Shown here piece by piece: positions 50,583 to 59,698 of a stretch of 64,000 bases of DNA. The notes beneath the pieces were generated by a model, which worked only from the letters and a program-made list of their open reading frames with translations, was not told where the DNA came from and did no database searches. Every line of letters begins with the position of its first letter. Positions within the stretch are counted from its first letter, which is position 1. Location: assembly GCF_001908235.1 (NCBI RefSeq), contig NZ_LGHK01000016.1, positions 124,001 to 188,000 on the forward strand, given 5' to 3'. This DNA is from Bradyrhizobium sp. NAS96.2 (GTDB taxonomy: Bacteria > Pseudomonadota > Alphaproteobacteria > Rhizobiales > Xanthobacteraceae). The translations under genes and the position numbers were made by a program.

Positions 50583-51335
50583 TTAGTCGCCCTGGGGCGT
50601 CGTTTCCAGATCGGCGTCCTGGGCTTCCGCGAGGTGATCGATCGCGGCGGATCGCTTGTTGCGCAGGTGCTGGAACAGGATGTCGCTGAGCTCGCTTGCT
50701 GCTCGCCGCCGCAGCGCATCGAGGATTGCCTCGTGCTCGCGCATCGCCTCGGCCCAGCGCTGCCGCTTGCGGGCGAAATTGGCGGAATAGCGCACGCGGC
50801 GAATCCGGCCAGCGAAGTTGGCGTAGGTCGTCTTCAGCGTCTCGTTGCGTGCGGCCGCGACGATGCTCTCGTGGATCTGCTGATTGCTCTGGAAATAGCC
50901 GTGCATGTCGCGGTGCAGATAATGACCATACATCTCGTAGTGCAGCCGCTCGATACCAGCGATTTCCTCGTCGGTGATGGCCTCGCACGCCAGCCGTCCG
51001 GCCAGGCTCTCCAGCCCGGCCATGACGTCGAATAGTTCCTCGAGGTCGCGCTGGCTGAGCTGGCGCACCCGCGCGCCTCGATTGGGCAGCAGCTCGATCA
51101 GGCCTTCGGCGGCCAGCACCTTGAGCGCCTCGCGCAGCGGCGTCCTGGAGATCCCCAGCATCTCGCAGAGCTGGCGTTCCGGAACGCGGGCGCCCTCGGG
51201 AATGTTGCCTTCGACCACATAGTCGCGCAGCCGCAGCAGGATCTCGCCGTGCAGCGAGGCCTCCTGGCGGTCGCCGCCATTGCCGATGGCGGGCGGGGTG
51301 ATCGGAACCCCGGTTTCGGGAATCGCAGATTTCAT
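50583..51335 (-). CDS. GntR family regulator (FCD subgroup)
   Basis: 250 residues. Winged helix at about 35-95 (RLRDYVVEGNIPEGARVPERQLCEMLGISRTPLREALKVLAAEGLIE in parts), then an FCD-type effector domain (HESIVAAARNETL, EHEAILDALRRRAASEL). Start ATG 51335 has no clear Shine-Dalgarno. It sits between the oxidase operon and the divergent aminotransferase gene, with matching 15-base elements on both sides, and probably controls both. Confidence 0.88.
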   Translation of the reverse strand: MKSAIPETGVPITPPAIGNGGDRQEASLHGEILLRLRDYVVEGNIPEGARVPERQLCEMLGISRTPLREALKVLAAEGLIELLPNRGARVRQLSQRDLEELFDVMAGLESLAGRLACEAITDEEIAGIERLHYEMYGHYLHRDMHGYFQSNQQIHESIVAAARNETLKTTYANFAGRIRRVRYSANFARKRQRWAEAMREHEAILDALRRRAASELSDILFQHLRNKRSAAIDHLAEAQDADLETTPQGD

Positions 51336-51413
51336 ATTCTGAACAATAATTTGCCGGCGCGGTCGCGTCGACGCCCTCAATCGAATACCAAAATTGGATT
51401 GAAAATACAAAAA

Positions 51414-51428
51414 ATGAATGCAAAATGA
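51414..51428. promoter_or_regulatory. candidate operator, copy 2
   Basis: ATGAATGCAAAATGA, 14 of 15 identical to 50529-50543, in an AT-rich patch between the GntR start (51335) and the aminotransferase start (51468). A looser copy (GAATACCAAAAT) lies near 51383. Confidence 0.5.
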
Positions 51429-51467
51429 CTTCGCGAAAGGTCGAAATCCGGCGATTGGGAGGTTCTG

Positions 51468-52670
51468 ATGCATCAAGGGCGCCATTTTCTGCAGATTCCA
51501 GGGCCGAGCCCGGTCCCGGATCGCATTCTTCGCGCGATGGACATGCCGGTCATCGACCACCGCAGCGCGGAGTTTGCCGCGCTTGGCCGGACGGTGCTTG
51601 AGGGCAGCGCCAGGATTTTCCAGACCAAAGGCCCGGTGGTGATCTTCCCGTCGTCGGGGACCGGCGCCTGGGAAGCCGCGATCGTCAACACGCTGTCGCC
51701 CGGCGACAAGGTCCTGATGGTCGAGACCGGCCACTTCGCCACCCTGTGGCGGCAACTGGCCGGCCGTTTCGGCATCGAGGTCGACTTCATTGCCGGTGAC
51801 TGGCGCCGCGGCGCCGACCCCGCCCTGATCGAGGCCAGGCTTGCCGCCGACACCGCGCACAGCATCAAGGCGGTGATGGTCGTCCACAATGAAACCTCGA
51901 CCGGCGCGACCAGCCGGATCGCCGACATCCGTGCCGCCATCGACCGCGCCGCGCATCCGGCGCTGCTGATGGTCGATACCATTTCCTCGCTCGGCTCGGT
52001 CGACTATCGGCACGACGAATGGAAGGTCGACGTCAGCGTCAGCTGCTCGCAGAAGGGTTTCATGCTGCCGCCCGGCCTCGGCTTCAACGCCATCTCGGAA
52101 AAGGCCCGCGCCGCGTCGCGCAGCAACAAGATGCCGCGCTCCTATTTCGATTGGGAGGAGATGCTGAAGCCGAACGCCAACGGCTTCTTCCCCTATACGC
52201 CGGCAACGAACCTGCTCTACGGGCTGCGCGAGGCCATCGCGATGTTGCTGGAGGAGGGGCTCGACAACGTGTTCGCGCGCCATCAGCGGCTGGCCGCCGC
52301 GACGCGTGCCGCCGTCAATCATTGGGGGCTCGAGGTGCTGTGCCAGGAGCCCTCGGAGTTCTCGCCGGTGCTGACCGCGGTGTTGATGCCGCCCGGCCAT
52401 GATGCCGATGCGTTCCGCAAGGTCGTGCTGGACAATTTCAACATGTCGCTCGGCTCCGGCCTGTCGAAGGTCGCCGGCAAGGTGTTTCGCATCGGTCATC
52501 TCGGCGAGTGCAACGAGCTGACGCTGCTTGGCGCGCTCACGGGCGTCGAGATGGGGCTGTCGGTCGCCGGTGTGCCGTATCGCGCGGGCGGCGTCGCGGT
52601 GGCGATGAAGCTGCTCGAGCAGCGCGACCAGCGCAATGCGTCGTCGCATCTGAAGGTGGTCGGCACCTAG
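51468..52670 (+). CDS. class V aminotransferase (serine/alanine-glyoxylate type), paralogue 1
   Basis: 400 residues, PLP-dependent. HFLQIPGPSPVPDRILRAMDMP at the start, FPSSGTGAWEAAIVNTLSPGD (cofactor phosphate region), LLMVDTISSLGSVDYRHDEW and the PLP-lysine segment SCSQKGFMLPPGLGF. It transaminates glyoxylate or a 2-oxoacid with an amino acid such as serine or aspartate. About 65-70% similar by eye to the product of 54136-55332. It starts a plus-strand run with an MFS carrier. Confidence 0.9.
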   Translation: MHQGRHFLQIPGPSPVPDRILRAMDMPVIDHRSAEFAALGRTVLEGSARIFQTKGPVVIFPSSGTGAWEAAIVNTLSPGDKVLMVETGHFATLWRQLAGRFGIEVDFIAGDWRRGADPALIEARLAADTAHSIKAVMVVHNETSTGATSRIADIRAAIDRAAHPALLMVDTISSLGSVDYRHDEWKVDVSVSCSQKGFMLPPGLGFNAISEKARAASRSNKMPRSYFDWEEMLKPNANGFFPYTPATNLLYGLREAIAMLLEEGLDNVFARHQRLAAATRAAVNHWGLEVLCQEPSEFSPVLTAVLMPPGHDADAFRKVVLDNFNMSLGSGLSKVAGKVFRIGHLGECNELTLLGALTGVEMGLSVAGVPYRAGGVAVAMKLLEQRDQRNASSHLKVVGT

Positions 52671-52723
52671 CGGATCGCGATCGCCAACGATTTAAGAAAA
52701 ATCGCGGATCAGGGAGGGGATGT

Positions 52724-54007
52724 ATGAGGCTTCGGTTCAAGGCCACCCACGTCGTGTTGGCCATGCTCTGCGTGATGTATTTCATCACCTATGTCGACCG
52801 GGTGAACATCGGTACCGCGGCCAGCGATATCCAGAAGGAGCTCGGCCTGTCCAATACCGAGCTCGGCCTGGTGTTCTCGGCGTTCGCCTATCCGTATCTG
52901 CTGTTCCAGGTGATCGGCGGCTGGGTCGGCGATCGCTTCGGGCCGCGCCAGACCCTGTTCTGGTGCGGCATGATCTGGGCGGCGGCGACCATCATGACCG
53001 GCTTTGTCCATGGTCTCGCGGCGCTGTTCGTCGCGCGGTTCGCGCTGGGGTTCGGCGAAGGCGCGACGTTCCCGACCGCGACGCGCGCGATGCAGTACTG
53101 GACGCCGGCGAGCCGCCGCGGCTTCGCGCAAGGCCTGACGCATTCGTTTGCCCGGCTCGGCAATGCGGTGACCCCGCCGGCCGTCGCGCTCTTGATCCTC
53201 TGGCTGACCTGGCGCGGCGCATTCGTCGTGCTTGGTATCGTCAGTCTGCTGTGGGGGATCGTGTGGGTCTGGTACTTCCGCAACGAGCCGAAGGATCATG
53301 CCTCGATCACCGCGGCCGAACTCGCGACGCTGCCGCCGCGGCCGAAAGGAGAGCGGCCGAAGGTGCCGTGGGGACCGCTGTTGCAGCGGATGTGGCCGGT
53401 GACGCTGACCTACTTCTGCTACGGCTGGTGCCTGTGGCTCTACCTCAACTGGCTGCCGCTGTTCTTCAAGAACAACTACAGCCTCGATCTGAAGAACTCG
53501 GCCCTGTTCGCATCCGGCGTGTTCTTCGCCGGCGTCGTCGGCGACAGCATCGGCGGCGTCATCTCCGACCGCATCCTCGAGCGCACAGCCAATGTGCGCC
53601 TGGCGCGGCTTAGCGTGACGATCGTGGGCTTCGCAGGTGCGCTGCTGTCGCTGATGCCGATCCTGTTCGTGCACGACATCACGGTGGTCGCGCTGTGCCT
53701 GTCGGCCGGCTTCTTCTGTGCCGAGCTGGTGATCGGCCCGATGTGGTCGATCCCGATGGATATCGCGCCGAAATATTCCGGCACCGCCGCGGGGATCATG
53801 AACACCGGCTCGGCCTTCGCGGCCATCGTCTCGCCGCTGGTTGCCGGCTTCGTCATTGACGCCACCGGGAACTGGTACCTTCCGTTCCTGATGTCGATGG
53901 GCCTGCTGCTGCTCGGCGGTTTCTCGGCATTTCTGATGCACCCCGAACGGCCGTTCGGGCAGGCCGGCGCACCGGTTGTGCAGGGCAAGGTGGTGGCCGC
54001 CGAGTGA
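52724..54007 (+). CDS. MFS transporter, ACS (anion:cation symporter) type
   Basis: 427 residues, about 12 TM segments. The ACS-like start FITYVDRVNIGTAASDIQKE and motif A GGWVGDRFGPRQT are present; the long central loop ends at LLQRMWPVTLTYFCYGW. Members carry organic acids such as hexuronates, phthalate or tartrate. ATG 52724 follows AGGGAGGGGA. It lies between the two aminotransferase paralogues and probably imports their substrate or its precursor. Confidence 0.9.
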   Translation: MRLRFKATHVVLAMLCVMYFITYVDRVNIGTAASDIQKELGLSNTELGLVFSAFAYPYLLFQVIGGWVGDRFGPRQTLFWCGMIWAAATIMTGFVHGLAALFVARFALGFGEGATFPTATRAMQYWTPASRRGFAQGLTHSFARLGNAVTPPAVALLILWLTWRGAFVVLGIVSLLWGIVWVWYFRNEPKDHASITAAELATLPPRPKGERPKVPWGPLLQRMWPVTLTYFCYGWCLWLYLNWLPLFFKNNYSLDLKNSALFASGVFFAGVVGDSIGGVISDRILERTANVRLARLSVTIVGFAGALLSLMPILFVHDITVVALCLSAGFFCAELVIGPMWSIPMDIAPKYSGTAAGIMNTGSAFAAIVSPLVAGFVIDATGNWYLPFLMSMGLLLLGGFSAFLMHPERPFGQAGAPVVQGKVVAAE

Positions 54008-54135
54008 AGGCGTGAATCCCGGCCGGAGCGCCGCCGGATATGCATGCCGGACCCTCGCCGGGCGGAGGACAAACCCGGCGAATAGTGATATGCGAGCGGC
54101 TCATCACGACCAAAGCAAGACCGGGAAAGACGCTC

Positions 54136-55332
54136 ATGACCGTGCATACTGGAAGGCATTTTCTGCAGATTCCGGGACCGACCAACGTGCCGGACCGGGT
54201 GCTGCGGGCCATGGATATGCCGACCATGGATCATCGCGGTGCCGAATTCGCCGAGATCGGCTTTGCCGTGATGTCGGCGATGCAGCGTGTGTTCCGCACC
54301 AAGCAGCCCGTGATCATCTACCCCTCGTCGGGGACCGGCGCCTGGGAAGCCGCGATCGTCAACACGCTGCAGCCCGGCGACAAGGTCTTGATGTGCGAGA
54401 CCGGCCAGTTCGCCGTGCTGTGGCACGGCATTGCCGACAAGTTCAAGCTCGACGTCGACTTCATTCCGGGCGACTGGCGCCACGGCGCCGACCTCGAGCA
54501 GATCGAGGCAAAGCTGTCCGCCGACAAGGCGCACAAGATCAAGGCCGTCTGTGTGGTCCATAACGAGACCTCGACCGCCTGCGTGACCTATCCGCTCAAC
54601 GTCCGAAAGATCCTCGACACGCTGAAGCATCCGGCGCTCTTGATGGTCGACACCATCTCCGGCCTCGGCTCGCTGGAATATGAGCATGACGCCTGGGGCA
54701 TCGACGTCTCGATCGCCGGTTCCCAGAAAGGACTGATGCTGCCGCCCGGCCTCGGCTTCAACGCCGTGTCGGAGAAGGCGCTGGCGGTGGCGAAGGCCAA
54801 TCCGGGGATGCGCTCCTATTGGGACTGGCAGGAGGTCATCAACATCAACAAGGCCGGCACCTGGCCGTACACGCCAGCGACCAACCTTCTGTTCGGCCTG
54901 CGCGAGGCGGTGAAGATGCTGGAAGAGGAGGGGCTGGAGAACGTCTTCGCCCGCCACAAGCGCCACAGCAAAGCGACGCGCGCAGCGATCAAGGTCTGGG
55001 GCCTGGAGACGCAGTGCCAGGAGCAGGGCGCGCATTCGCCGGCACTGACCGCGGTGCGGGTGCCTGATGGCCACGACGCCGACCACTTCCGCAAGGTCGT
55101 GCTGGATAATTTCGACATGTCGCTCGGCACCGGCCTCAACAAGGTCAAGGGCAAGGTGTTCCGGATCGGACATATCGGTCACTTCAATGACCTGATGCTT
55201 ATGGGCACGCTGTCGGGCGTCGAGATGGGGCTTGATTTGGCCAAGGTGCCGCACCGCGGCGGCGGCGTGCTGGCGGCGATGGAAGTCCTGAAGGGGCGCG
55301 ACGCCGCGCAGGCCTCCAAGGCCGTCGCTTGA
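54136..55332 (+). CDS. class V aminotransferase (serine/alanine-glyoxylate type), paralogue 2
   Basis: 398 residues. HFLQIPGPTNVPDRVLRAMDMP, YPSSGTGAWEAAIVNTLQPGD, LLMVDTISGLGSLEYEHDAW and GSQKGLMLPPGLGF parallel paralogue 1. This copy looks closer to the typical rhizobial serine-glyoxylate aminotransferase. Start 54136 is chosen because similarity begins at MTVHTGRHF. It is followed 32 bases later by an enoyl-CoA hydratase gene. Confidence 0.9.
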   Translation: MTVHTGRHFLQIPGPTNVPDRVLRAMDMPTMDHRGAEFAEIGFAVMSAMQRVFRTKQPVIIYPSSGTGAWEAAIVNTLQPGDKVLMCETGQFAVLWHGIADKFKLDVDFIPGDWRHGADLEQIEAKLSADKAHKIKAVCVVHNETSTACVTYPLNVRKILDTLKHPALLMVDTISGLGSLEYEHDAWGIDVSIAGSQKGLMLPPGLGFNAVSEKALAVAKANPGMRSYWDWQEVININKAGTWPYTPATNLLFGLREAVKMLEEEGLENVFARHKRHSKATRAAIKVWGLETQCQEQGAHSPALTAVRVPDGHDADHFRKVVLDNFDMSLGTGLNKVKGKVFRIGHIGHFNDLMLMGTLSGVEMGLDLAKVPHRGGGVLAAMEVLKGRDAAQASKAVA

Positions 55333-55364
55333 AATTGAATCGTAAAGAACAGAAGGAGCGAGAC

Positions 55365-56162
55365 ATGAACGCGCCCGTCGCACCGACCGAAGACCTGATC
55401 TACTCCGTCGCGGACGGGATCGCGCGCATCACGTTCAACCGGCCGCAGGCGCGCAACGCGCTGACCTTTGCGATGTATGAGCAGATGGCCTCGATCTGCG
55501 AAAACATCAATCAGGATCACTCCATCAAGGCGCTGATCCTGACCGGCGCCGGCGACAAGGCGTTCGCCTCGGGCACCGACATCTCCCAGTTCCGGGCGTT
55601 CAAGACCGCGCAGGACGCGCTGGACTACGAGGCGCGCATCGACCGCGTGCTGGGAACGCTCGAGCAATGCCGCGTGCCGGTCATCGCGGCGATCGCCGGC
55701 GCCTGCACCGGCGGCGGCGCCGGTATTGCCGCATGCTGCGACATCCGCATCGGCACCGAGGCGACCCGGATCGGCTTCCCGATTGCGCGCACGCTCGGCA
55801 ACTGCCTCTCGATGTCCAACATCTCGCGGCTGGTGTCGCTGGTCGGTCCGGCGCGGACCAAGGACCTGATCTTCAAGGCGCGACTCGTCGAAGCGCCGGA
55901 AGCGCTGGCGCTCGGGCTGCTGAACGAAGTCGTCCCCGATGTGGAGACGCTGCAGCGCCGCGCCGACGAGACCGCGAAGCTCGTCGCCGGCCATGCGCCG
56001 ATCACGTTAGAGGTGACCAAGGAAGCGGTCCGCCGCATCCGCCGCACGCTGTCGCGCGACGAAGGCGAAGACCTGATCCTGCGCGCTTACATGAGCGAGG
56101 ATTTCCGCGAGGGCATGGACGCCTTCCTCAACAAGCGCGCGCCCAACTTCAAGGGCAAGTAG
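55365..56162 (+). CDS. enoyl-CoA hydratase/isomerase family protein
   Basis: 265 residues: ITFNRPQARNALTFAMYEQM, ALILTGAGDKAFASGTDISQF (oxyanion hole), GACTGGGAGIAACCDIRIG and a conventional C-terminal trimerisation part (SEDFREGMDAFLNKRAPNFKGK in pieces). It acts on a CoA thioester. AGAAGGAGCGAG precedes ATG 55365. It ends the plus-strand run that started with paralogue 1 and is followed by a palindromic repeat. Confidence 0.9.
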   Translation: MNAPVAPTEDLIYSVADGIARITFNRPQARNALTFAMYEQMASICENINQDHSIKALILTGAGDKAFASGTDISQFRAFKTAQDALDYEARIDRVLGTLEQCRVPVIAAIAGACTGGGAGIAACCDIRIGTEATRIGFPIARTLGNCLSMSNISRLVSLVGPARTKDLIFKARLVEAPEALALGLLNEVVPDVETLQRRADETAKLVAGHAPITLEVTKEAVRRIRRTLSRDEGEDLILRAYMSEDFREGMDAFLNKRAPNFKGK

Positions 56163-56205
56163 GCGGCCGGCACCGGGGCTCTTACGGAGGGTGCAACATA
56201 TTCAG

Positions 56206-56328
56206 CGTCGTCCGGCGAAGGCCGGGACCCATAACCCCAAATGGTCATCGCTGCGCGATGCTGGAATGACGAGTCCAGCCTACAACTCTTGCTGCGGCGT
56301 ATGGGTCCCGGCCTTCGCCGGGACGACG
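56206..56328. repeat. Bradyrhizobium/Rhodopseudomonas-type palindromic repeat
   Basis: Left arm 56206-56233 and right arm 56300-56328 are inverted copies (CCGGCGAAGGCCGGGACCCATA core) with one base of difference, around a 66-base middle. Such dispersed intergenic palindromes are common in these genera. It separates the enoyl-CoA hydratase gene from the transporter operon. Confidence 0.75.
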
Positions 56329-56498
56329 ATGGTGTATGCGGCCGGCTGCGAGACTCCGTTCGCTCACTCACCTCATTCCAAAGTCATACGTCATGCGGCA
56401 GTTCGGCGGCTTGAACTCACCTGCATTCTCGGCACAATGACGCCACCCGCCGCTTCGCAGGTTTTGCCAAGCCGAACAAATAGATAGGGAAGAAACAC

Positions 56499-57485
56499 GT
56501 GGGACAGATTGTGAAAACCACGGCTGCCATCGCGGCCTTGCTGCTGAGCACGCCGGCGTTTGCCGGCTGGGAGCCGAGCAAGCCGGTCGAGATCGTGGTT
56601 GCGGCCGGCGCCGGCGGCGCCTCCGACCAGATGGCGCGGATGATGCAGGCGGCGATCCAGAAGAACAATCTGATGAAGCAGCCGATGGTGGTGTCGCTGA
56701 AGGGCGGTGCATCGGGTGCGGAAGCGCTGATGTACATGAAGTCCAGCGAGGGTGATCCCAACAAGGTGCTGATCGCCTATTCGCTGATCTACATGCTGCC
56801 GCTGTCGGCCAAGATTCCGTTCAACTGGCGCGACTTGACGCCGGTTTCGGTGATCGCACTCGACCAGTTCGTGCTGTGGGACAACGCGAACGGTCCGAAG
56901 ACGGTGAAGGAGTTCATCGATGCCGCCAAGGCGGCGAGCGCGCCGTTCAAGATGGGCGGCACCGGCTCCAAGCGCGAGGATCACGTGCTGACCGTCTTCA
57001 TGGAGCAGAAGACCGGCGCGAAATTCTCCTATCTGCCGTACAAGTCCGGCGGTGAGGCCGCGACCCAATTGGTCGGCGGCCACACCGAATCCAACGTCAA
57101 CAATCCCAGCGAGAACCTCGAGGTCTGGCGCGCCGGCCAGGTTCGCGCGCTCTGCGTGTTCGACAAGGAGCGGATCTCCTACAAGACCAAGGTCACCGAC
57201 ACGCAGTCCTGGAACGACATCCCGACCTGCAAGGAGGAGGGGCTGGACGTGCAGTATCTGATGCTGCGCGCGATGTTCCTGCCGGGCAAGGTCACCCAGG
57301 AGCAGCAGGCCTTCTATGTCGACCTGTTCCAGAAGGTGACGCAGACGCCTGAGTACAAGGAGTACATGGAGAAGCAGGCGCTGAAGCCGATCTTCCTCAC
57401 CGGCAAGGACATGGTCGAGTTCCTCGAGGATGACGACAAGCAGAATGCCTCGCTGATGAACGCGGCGGGTTTTGTCGCCAAGTAG
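56499..57485 (+). CDS. Bug/TctC family binding protein of the tripartite tricarboxylate transporter
   Basis: 328 residues from GTG 56499 with a Sec signal (IAALLLSTPAFAGW). KPVEIVVAAGAGGASDQMARMMQ is the Bug start; later GGTGSKREDHVLTVFMEQKTGAKFSYLPYKSGGEA in parts. It binds a carboxylate-like solute and delivers it to TctAB. The matching TctB and TctA genes (59699-61775) come only after mtnP and mtnA. No Cys lipobox. Confidence 0.88.
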   Translation: MGQIVKTTAAIAALLLSTPAFAGWEPSKPVEIVVAAGAGGASDQMARMMQAAIQKNNLMKQPMVVSLKGGASGAEALMYMKSSEGDPNKVLIAYSLIYMLPLSAKIPFNWRDLTPVSVIALDQFVLWDNANGPKTVKEFIDAAKAASAPFKMGGTGSKREDHVLTVFMEQKTGAKFSYLPYKSGGEAATQLVGGHTESNVNNPSENLEVWRAGQVRALCVFDKERISYKTKVTDTQSWNDIPTCKEEGLDVQYLMLRAMFLPGKVTQEQQAFYVDLFQKVTQTPEYKEYMEKQALKPIFLTGKDMVEFLEDDDKQNASLMNAAGFVAK

Positions 57486-57533
57486 CGGTCGCGGTTTGCG
57501 TTCCCTCAGGCTGGAATTGGCTTGCAAGCGGCA

Positions 57534-57557
57534 GCGGCGCGGTGATTACTGCGCCGC
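57534..57557 (+). terminator. hairpin between the TctC gene and mtnP
   Basis: GCGGCGC (57534-57540) and GCGCCGC (57551-57557), 7-bp perfect stem, 10-base loop, no T-run. It may slow transcription between the binding-protein gene and mtnP. Confidence 0.4.
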
Positions 57558-57593
57558 AGTATGGCCGGACGTCCGGCAAGCCGTGGAGCGATC

Positions 57594-58481
57594 ATGACCA
57601 AAGCCGTGACCAAATCCGTCCTTGGGATCATCGGCGGATCCGGCATCTACGATCTGCCGGGCCTGGAAAATGTCCGCGAGGAGGCGATCGCGAGTCCCTG
57701 GGGCGAGCCGTCGGCGCCGCTGCGCCGTGGCGAGATGGCGGGACTGCCGATCGTGTTCCTGCCGCGGCACGGCCCGGGACACGCGCTGTCGCCGTCCGAC
57801 ATCAACTACCGCGCCAATATCGACGTCCTGAAGCGGGCCGGGGTCACTGACCTCGTCGCGCTGTCCGCGTGCGGCTCGTTCAAGGAAGAGCTGCCGCCGG
57901 GCACGTTCGTGTTGGTCGACCAGTTCGTCGATCGCACCCACAAGCGCGAGAGCTCGTTCTTCGGCAAGGGATGCGTCGCGCATGTCTCGATGGCGCATCC
58001 GGTATCGCCGTTGCTGGCGAAGCATCTCGCCGCCGCAGCCGAGGCCGAGCGCATCGCGTTCGCGCGCGGCGGCACTTACCTCTGCATGGAGGGGCCGCAA
58101 TTCTCCTCGCTCGCGGAAAGCCTGACCTACAAGGCTCAGGGCTATTCGGTGATCGGCATGACCAACATGCCCGAAGCCAAGCTCGCCCGCGAGGCCGAGA
58201 TCTGCTACGCCAGCGTGGCGATGGTCACCGATTTCGACTGCTGGCATCCGGCGCATGATGCCGTGACGGTGCAGGATATCATCCGCGTGCTGAATTCGAA
58301 CGCCGAGAAGGCAAAGGCGCTGGTCGCGCGTCTGGCGCGGGATTTCCCGCGCGAGCACGAGCCCTGTCCGATCGGCTCAGACCGCGCGCTGGATACCGCG
58401 TTGATCACGGCACCCGCGGCGCGTGACCCGCAGTTGCTTGCCAAGCTCGATGCAGTCGCCGGACGGGTGTTGCGGTCGTGA
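57594..58481 (+). CDS. mtnP: S-methyl-5'-thioadenosine phosphorylase
   Basis: 295 residues. LGIIGGSGIYDLPGLENV is the start of the phosphorylase domain, with phosphate/substrate residues in RHGPGHALSPSDINYRANI and CMEGPQFSSLAES; GMTNMPEAKLAREAE and ATVDFDCW-like DFDCWH follow. It splits methylthioadenosine into adenine and methylthioribose 1-phosphate, the first step of methionine salvage. ATG 57594 is preferred over 57561. The next gene, mtnA, uses its product. Confidence 0.92.
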   Translation: MTKAVTKSVLGIIGGSGIYDLPGLENVREEAIASPWGEPSAPLRRGEMAGLPIVFLPRHGPGHALSPSDINYRANIDVLKRAGVTDLVALSACGSFKEELPPGTFVLVDQFVDRTHKRESSFFGKGCVAHVSMAHPVSPLLAKHLAAAAEAERIAFARGGTYLCMEGPQFSSLAESLTYKAQGYSVIGMTNMPEAKLAREAEICYASVAMVTDFDCWHPAHDAVTVQDIIRVLNSNAEKAKALVARLARDFPREHEPCPIGSDRALDTALITAPAARDPQLLAKLDAVAGRVLRS

Positions 58482-58522
58482 AGAGGTCCTCCAGGGAGCG
58501 CGCGACGCGAAAGGCGTAGAGC

Positions 58523-59626
58523 ATGAAGGTCGATGGTCGGCATTTTCGCAGTATCTGGCTTGAGCCCGACGGCTGGTCGGTCGGCGCGATCGATCAGCGC
58601 CGGCTGCCGCACGAATTCATCGTCTCCAAACTCACGACCGCTGATGAGGCCGGCGAGGCAATCAGCTCGATGCTGGTGCGCGGCGCGCCGCTGATCGGGG
58701 CGACCGCGGCCTATGGCATGGCGCTTGCGATGCGCGCCGATGCCTCCGACGCGGCGCTCGACCGTGCCGGCAAGATGCTGGCGGCGACCCGGCCGACCGC
58801 GATCAATCTGAAATGGGCTGTTGACGAGATGCAGCGCGCGCTCGCGCCACTCGCAGCCTCGGCGCGCGCGGAAGCGGCCTATGCCCGCGCCCGCGAGATC
58901 GCCGATGAGGATGTCGAGATCAACCGCGATATCGGCCGCCACGGGCTTGGACTGATCGAGACGATCGCCGCCACCAAGAGGCCGGGTGAGCCGGTGAACG
59001 TGCTGACGCATTGTAATGCGGGTTGGCTTGCAACCGTCGATTGGGGAACGGCGACATCCCCAATCTATCAGGCGCATGACCGCGGCATTGCGGTCCATGT
59101 CTGGGTCGACGAGACACGGCCGCGCAATCAGGGCGCTTCGCTCACCGCCTGGGAGCTTGGTCATCACGGCGTGCCGCACACCGTGATCCCCGACAACACC
59201 GGCGGCCATCTGATGCAGCATCGCATGGTTGACCTCGCGATCGTCGGGACCGACCGCGTCGCCGCCAATGGCGACGTCTGCAACAAGATCGGGACTTATC
59301 TGAAAGCGCTGGCGGCACACGACAACGGTGTTCCCTTCTATGTTGCGCTGCCGTCGCCGACCATCGACTTTAGTATCGATGATGGTATCAGGCAGATCCC
59401 GATCGAGCAGCGCGCGGCCAGTGAGGTCACGCACCTTACCGGGCGTACGGCGGATGGACGGATCGAGACCGTGCGCGTGGTTCCGGACGGCTCAACGGTC
59501 GCCAATTTCGGATTCGATGTCACACCGGCGAGGCTGGTGTCGGGATTGATCACCGAGCGCGGTGTGCTGGGCGCGGATCGTGCTGCGCTTGCGAGCGCGT
59601 TTCCGGAACGTTCCAAGGTTGGCTGA
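58523..59626 (+). CDS. mtnA: S-methyl-5-thioribose-1-phosphate isomerase
   Basis: 367 residues. [15 protein letters not shown], then the catalytic Cys164 in [19 protein letters not shown] and catalytic Asp244 in [19 protein letters not shown] are all present. It isomerises methylthioribose 1-phosphate to methylthioribulose 1-phosphate. Later salvage enzymes (mtnB, mtnC, mtnD or the RLP/Ald2 route) are not in the window, so the onward route is unknown. Lies between the TctC and TctB genes. Confidence 0.92.
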   Translation: MKVDGRHFRSIWLEPDGWSVGAIDQRRLPHEFIVSKLTTADEAGEAISSMLVRGAPLIGATAAYGMALAMRADASDAALDRAGKMLAATRPTAINLKWAVDEMQRALAPLAASARAEAAYARAREIADEDVEINRDIGRHGLGLIETIAATKRPGEPVNVLTHCNAGWLATVDWGTATSPIYQAHDRGIAVHVWVDETRPRNQGASLTAWELGHHGVPHTVIPDNTGGHLMQHRMVDLAIVGTDRVAANGDVCNKIGTYLKALAAHDNGVPFYVALPSPTIDFSIDDGIRQIPIEQRAASEVTHLTGRTADGRIETVRVVPDGSTVANFGFDVTPARLVSGLITERGVLGADRAALASAFPERSKVG

Positions 59627-59698
59627 AGGCTGCATTGACGTTGATTGCATCGGCACGCTATCCCAATCGTTGCCTTCGCAACCCAGACCGTCTCGTCC

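Noticed and set aside
52709..53941. A 410-residue minus-strand frame
   Set aside because: Antisense to the ACS-type MFS gene; composition dominated by Arg, Gln, Glu and His with no domain.
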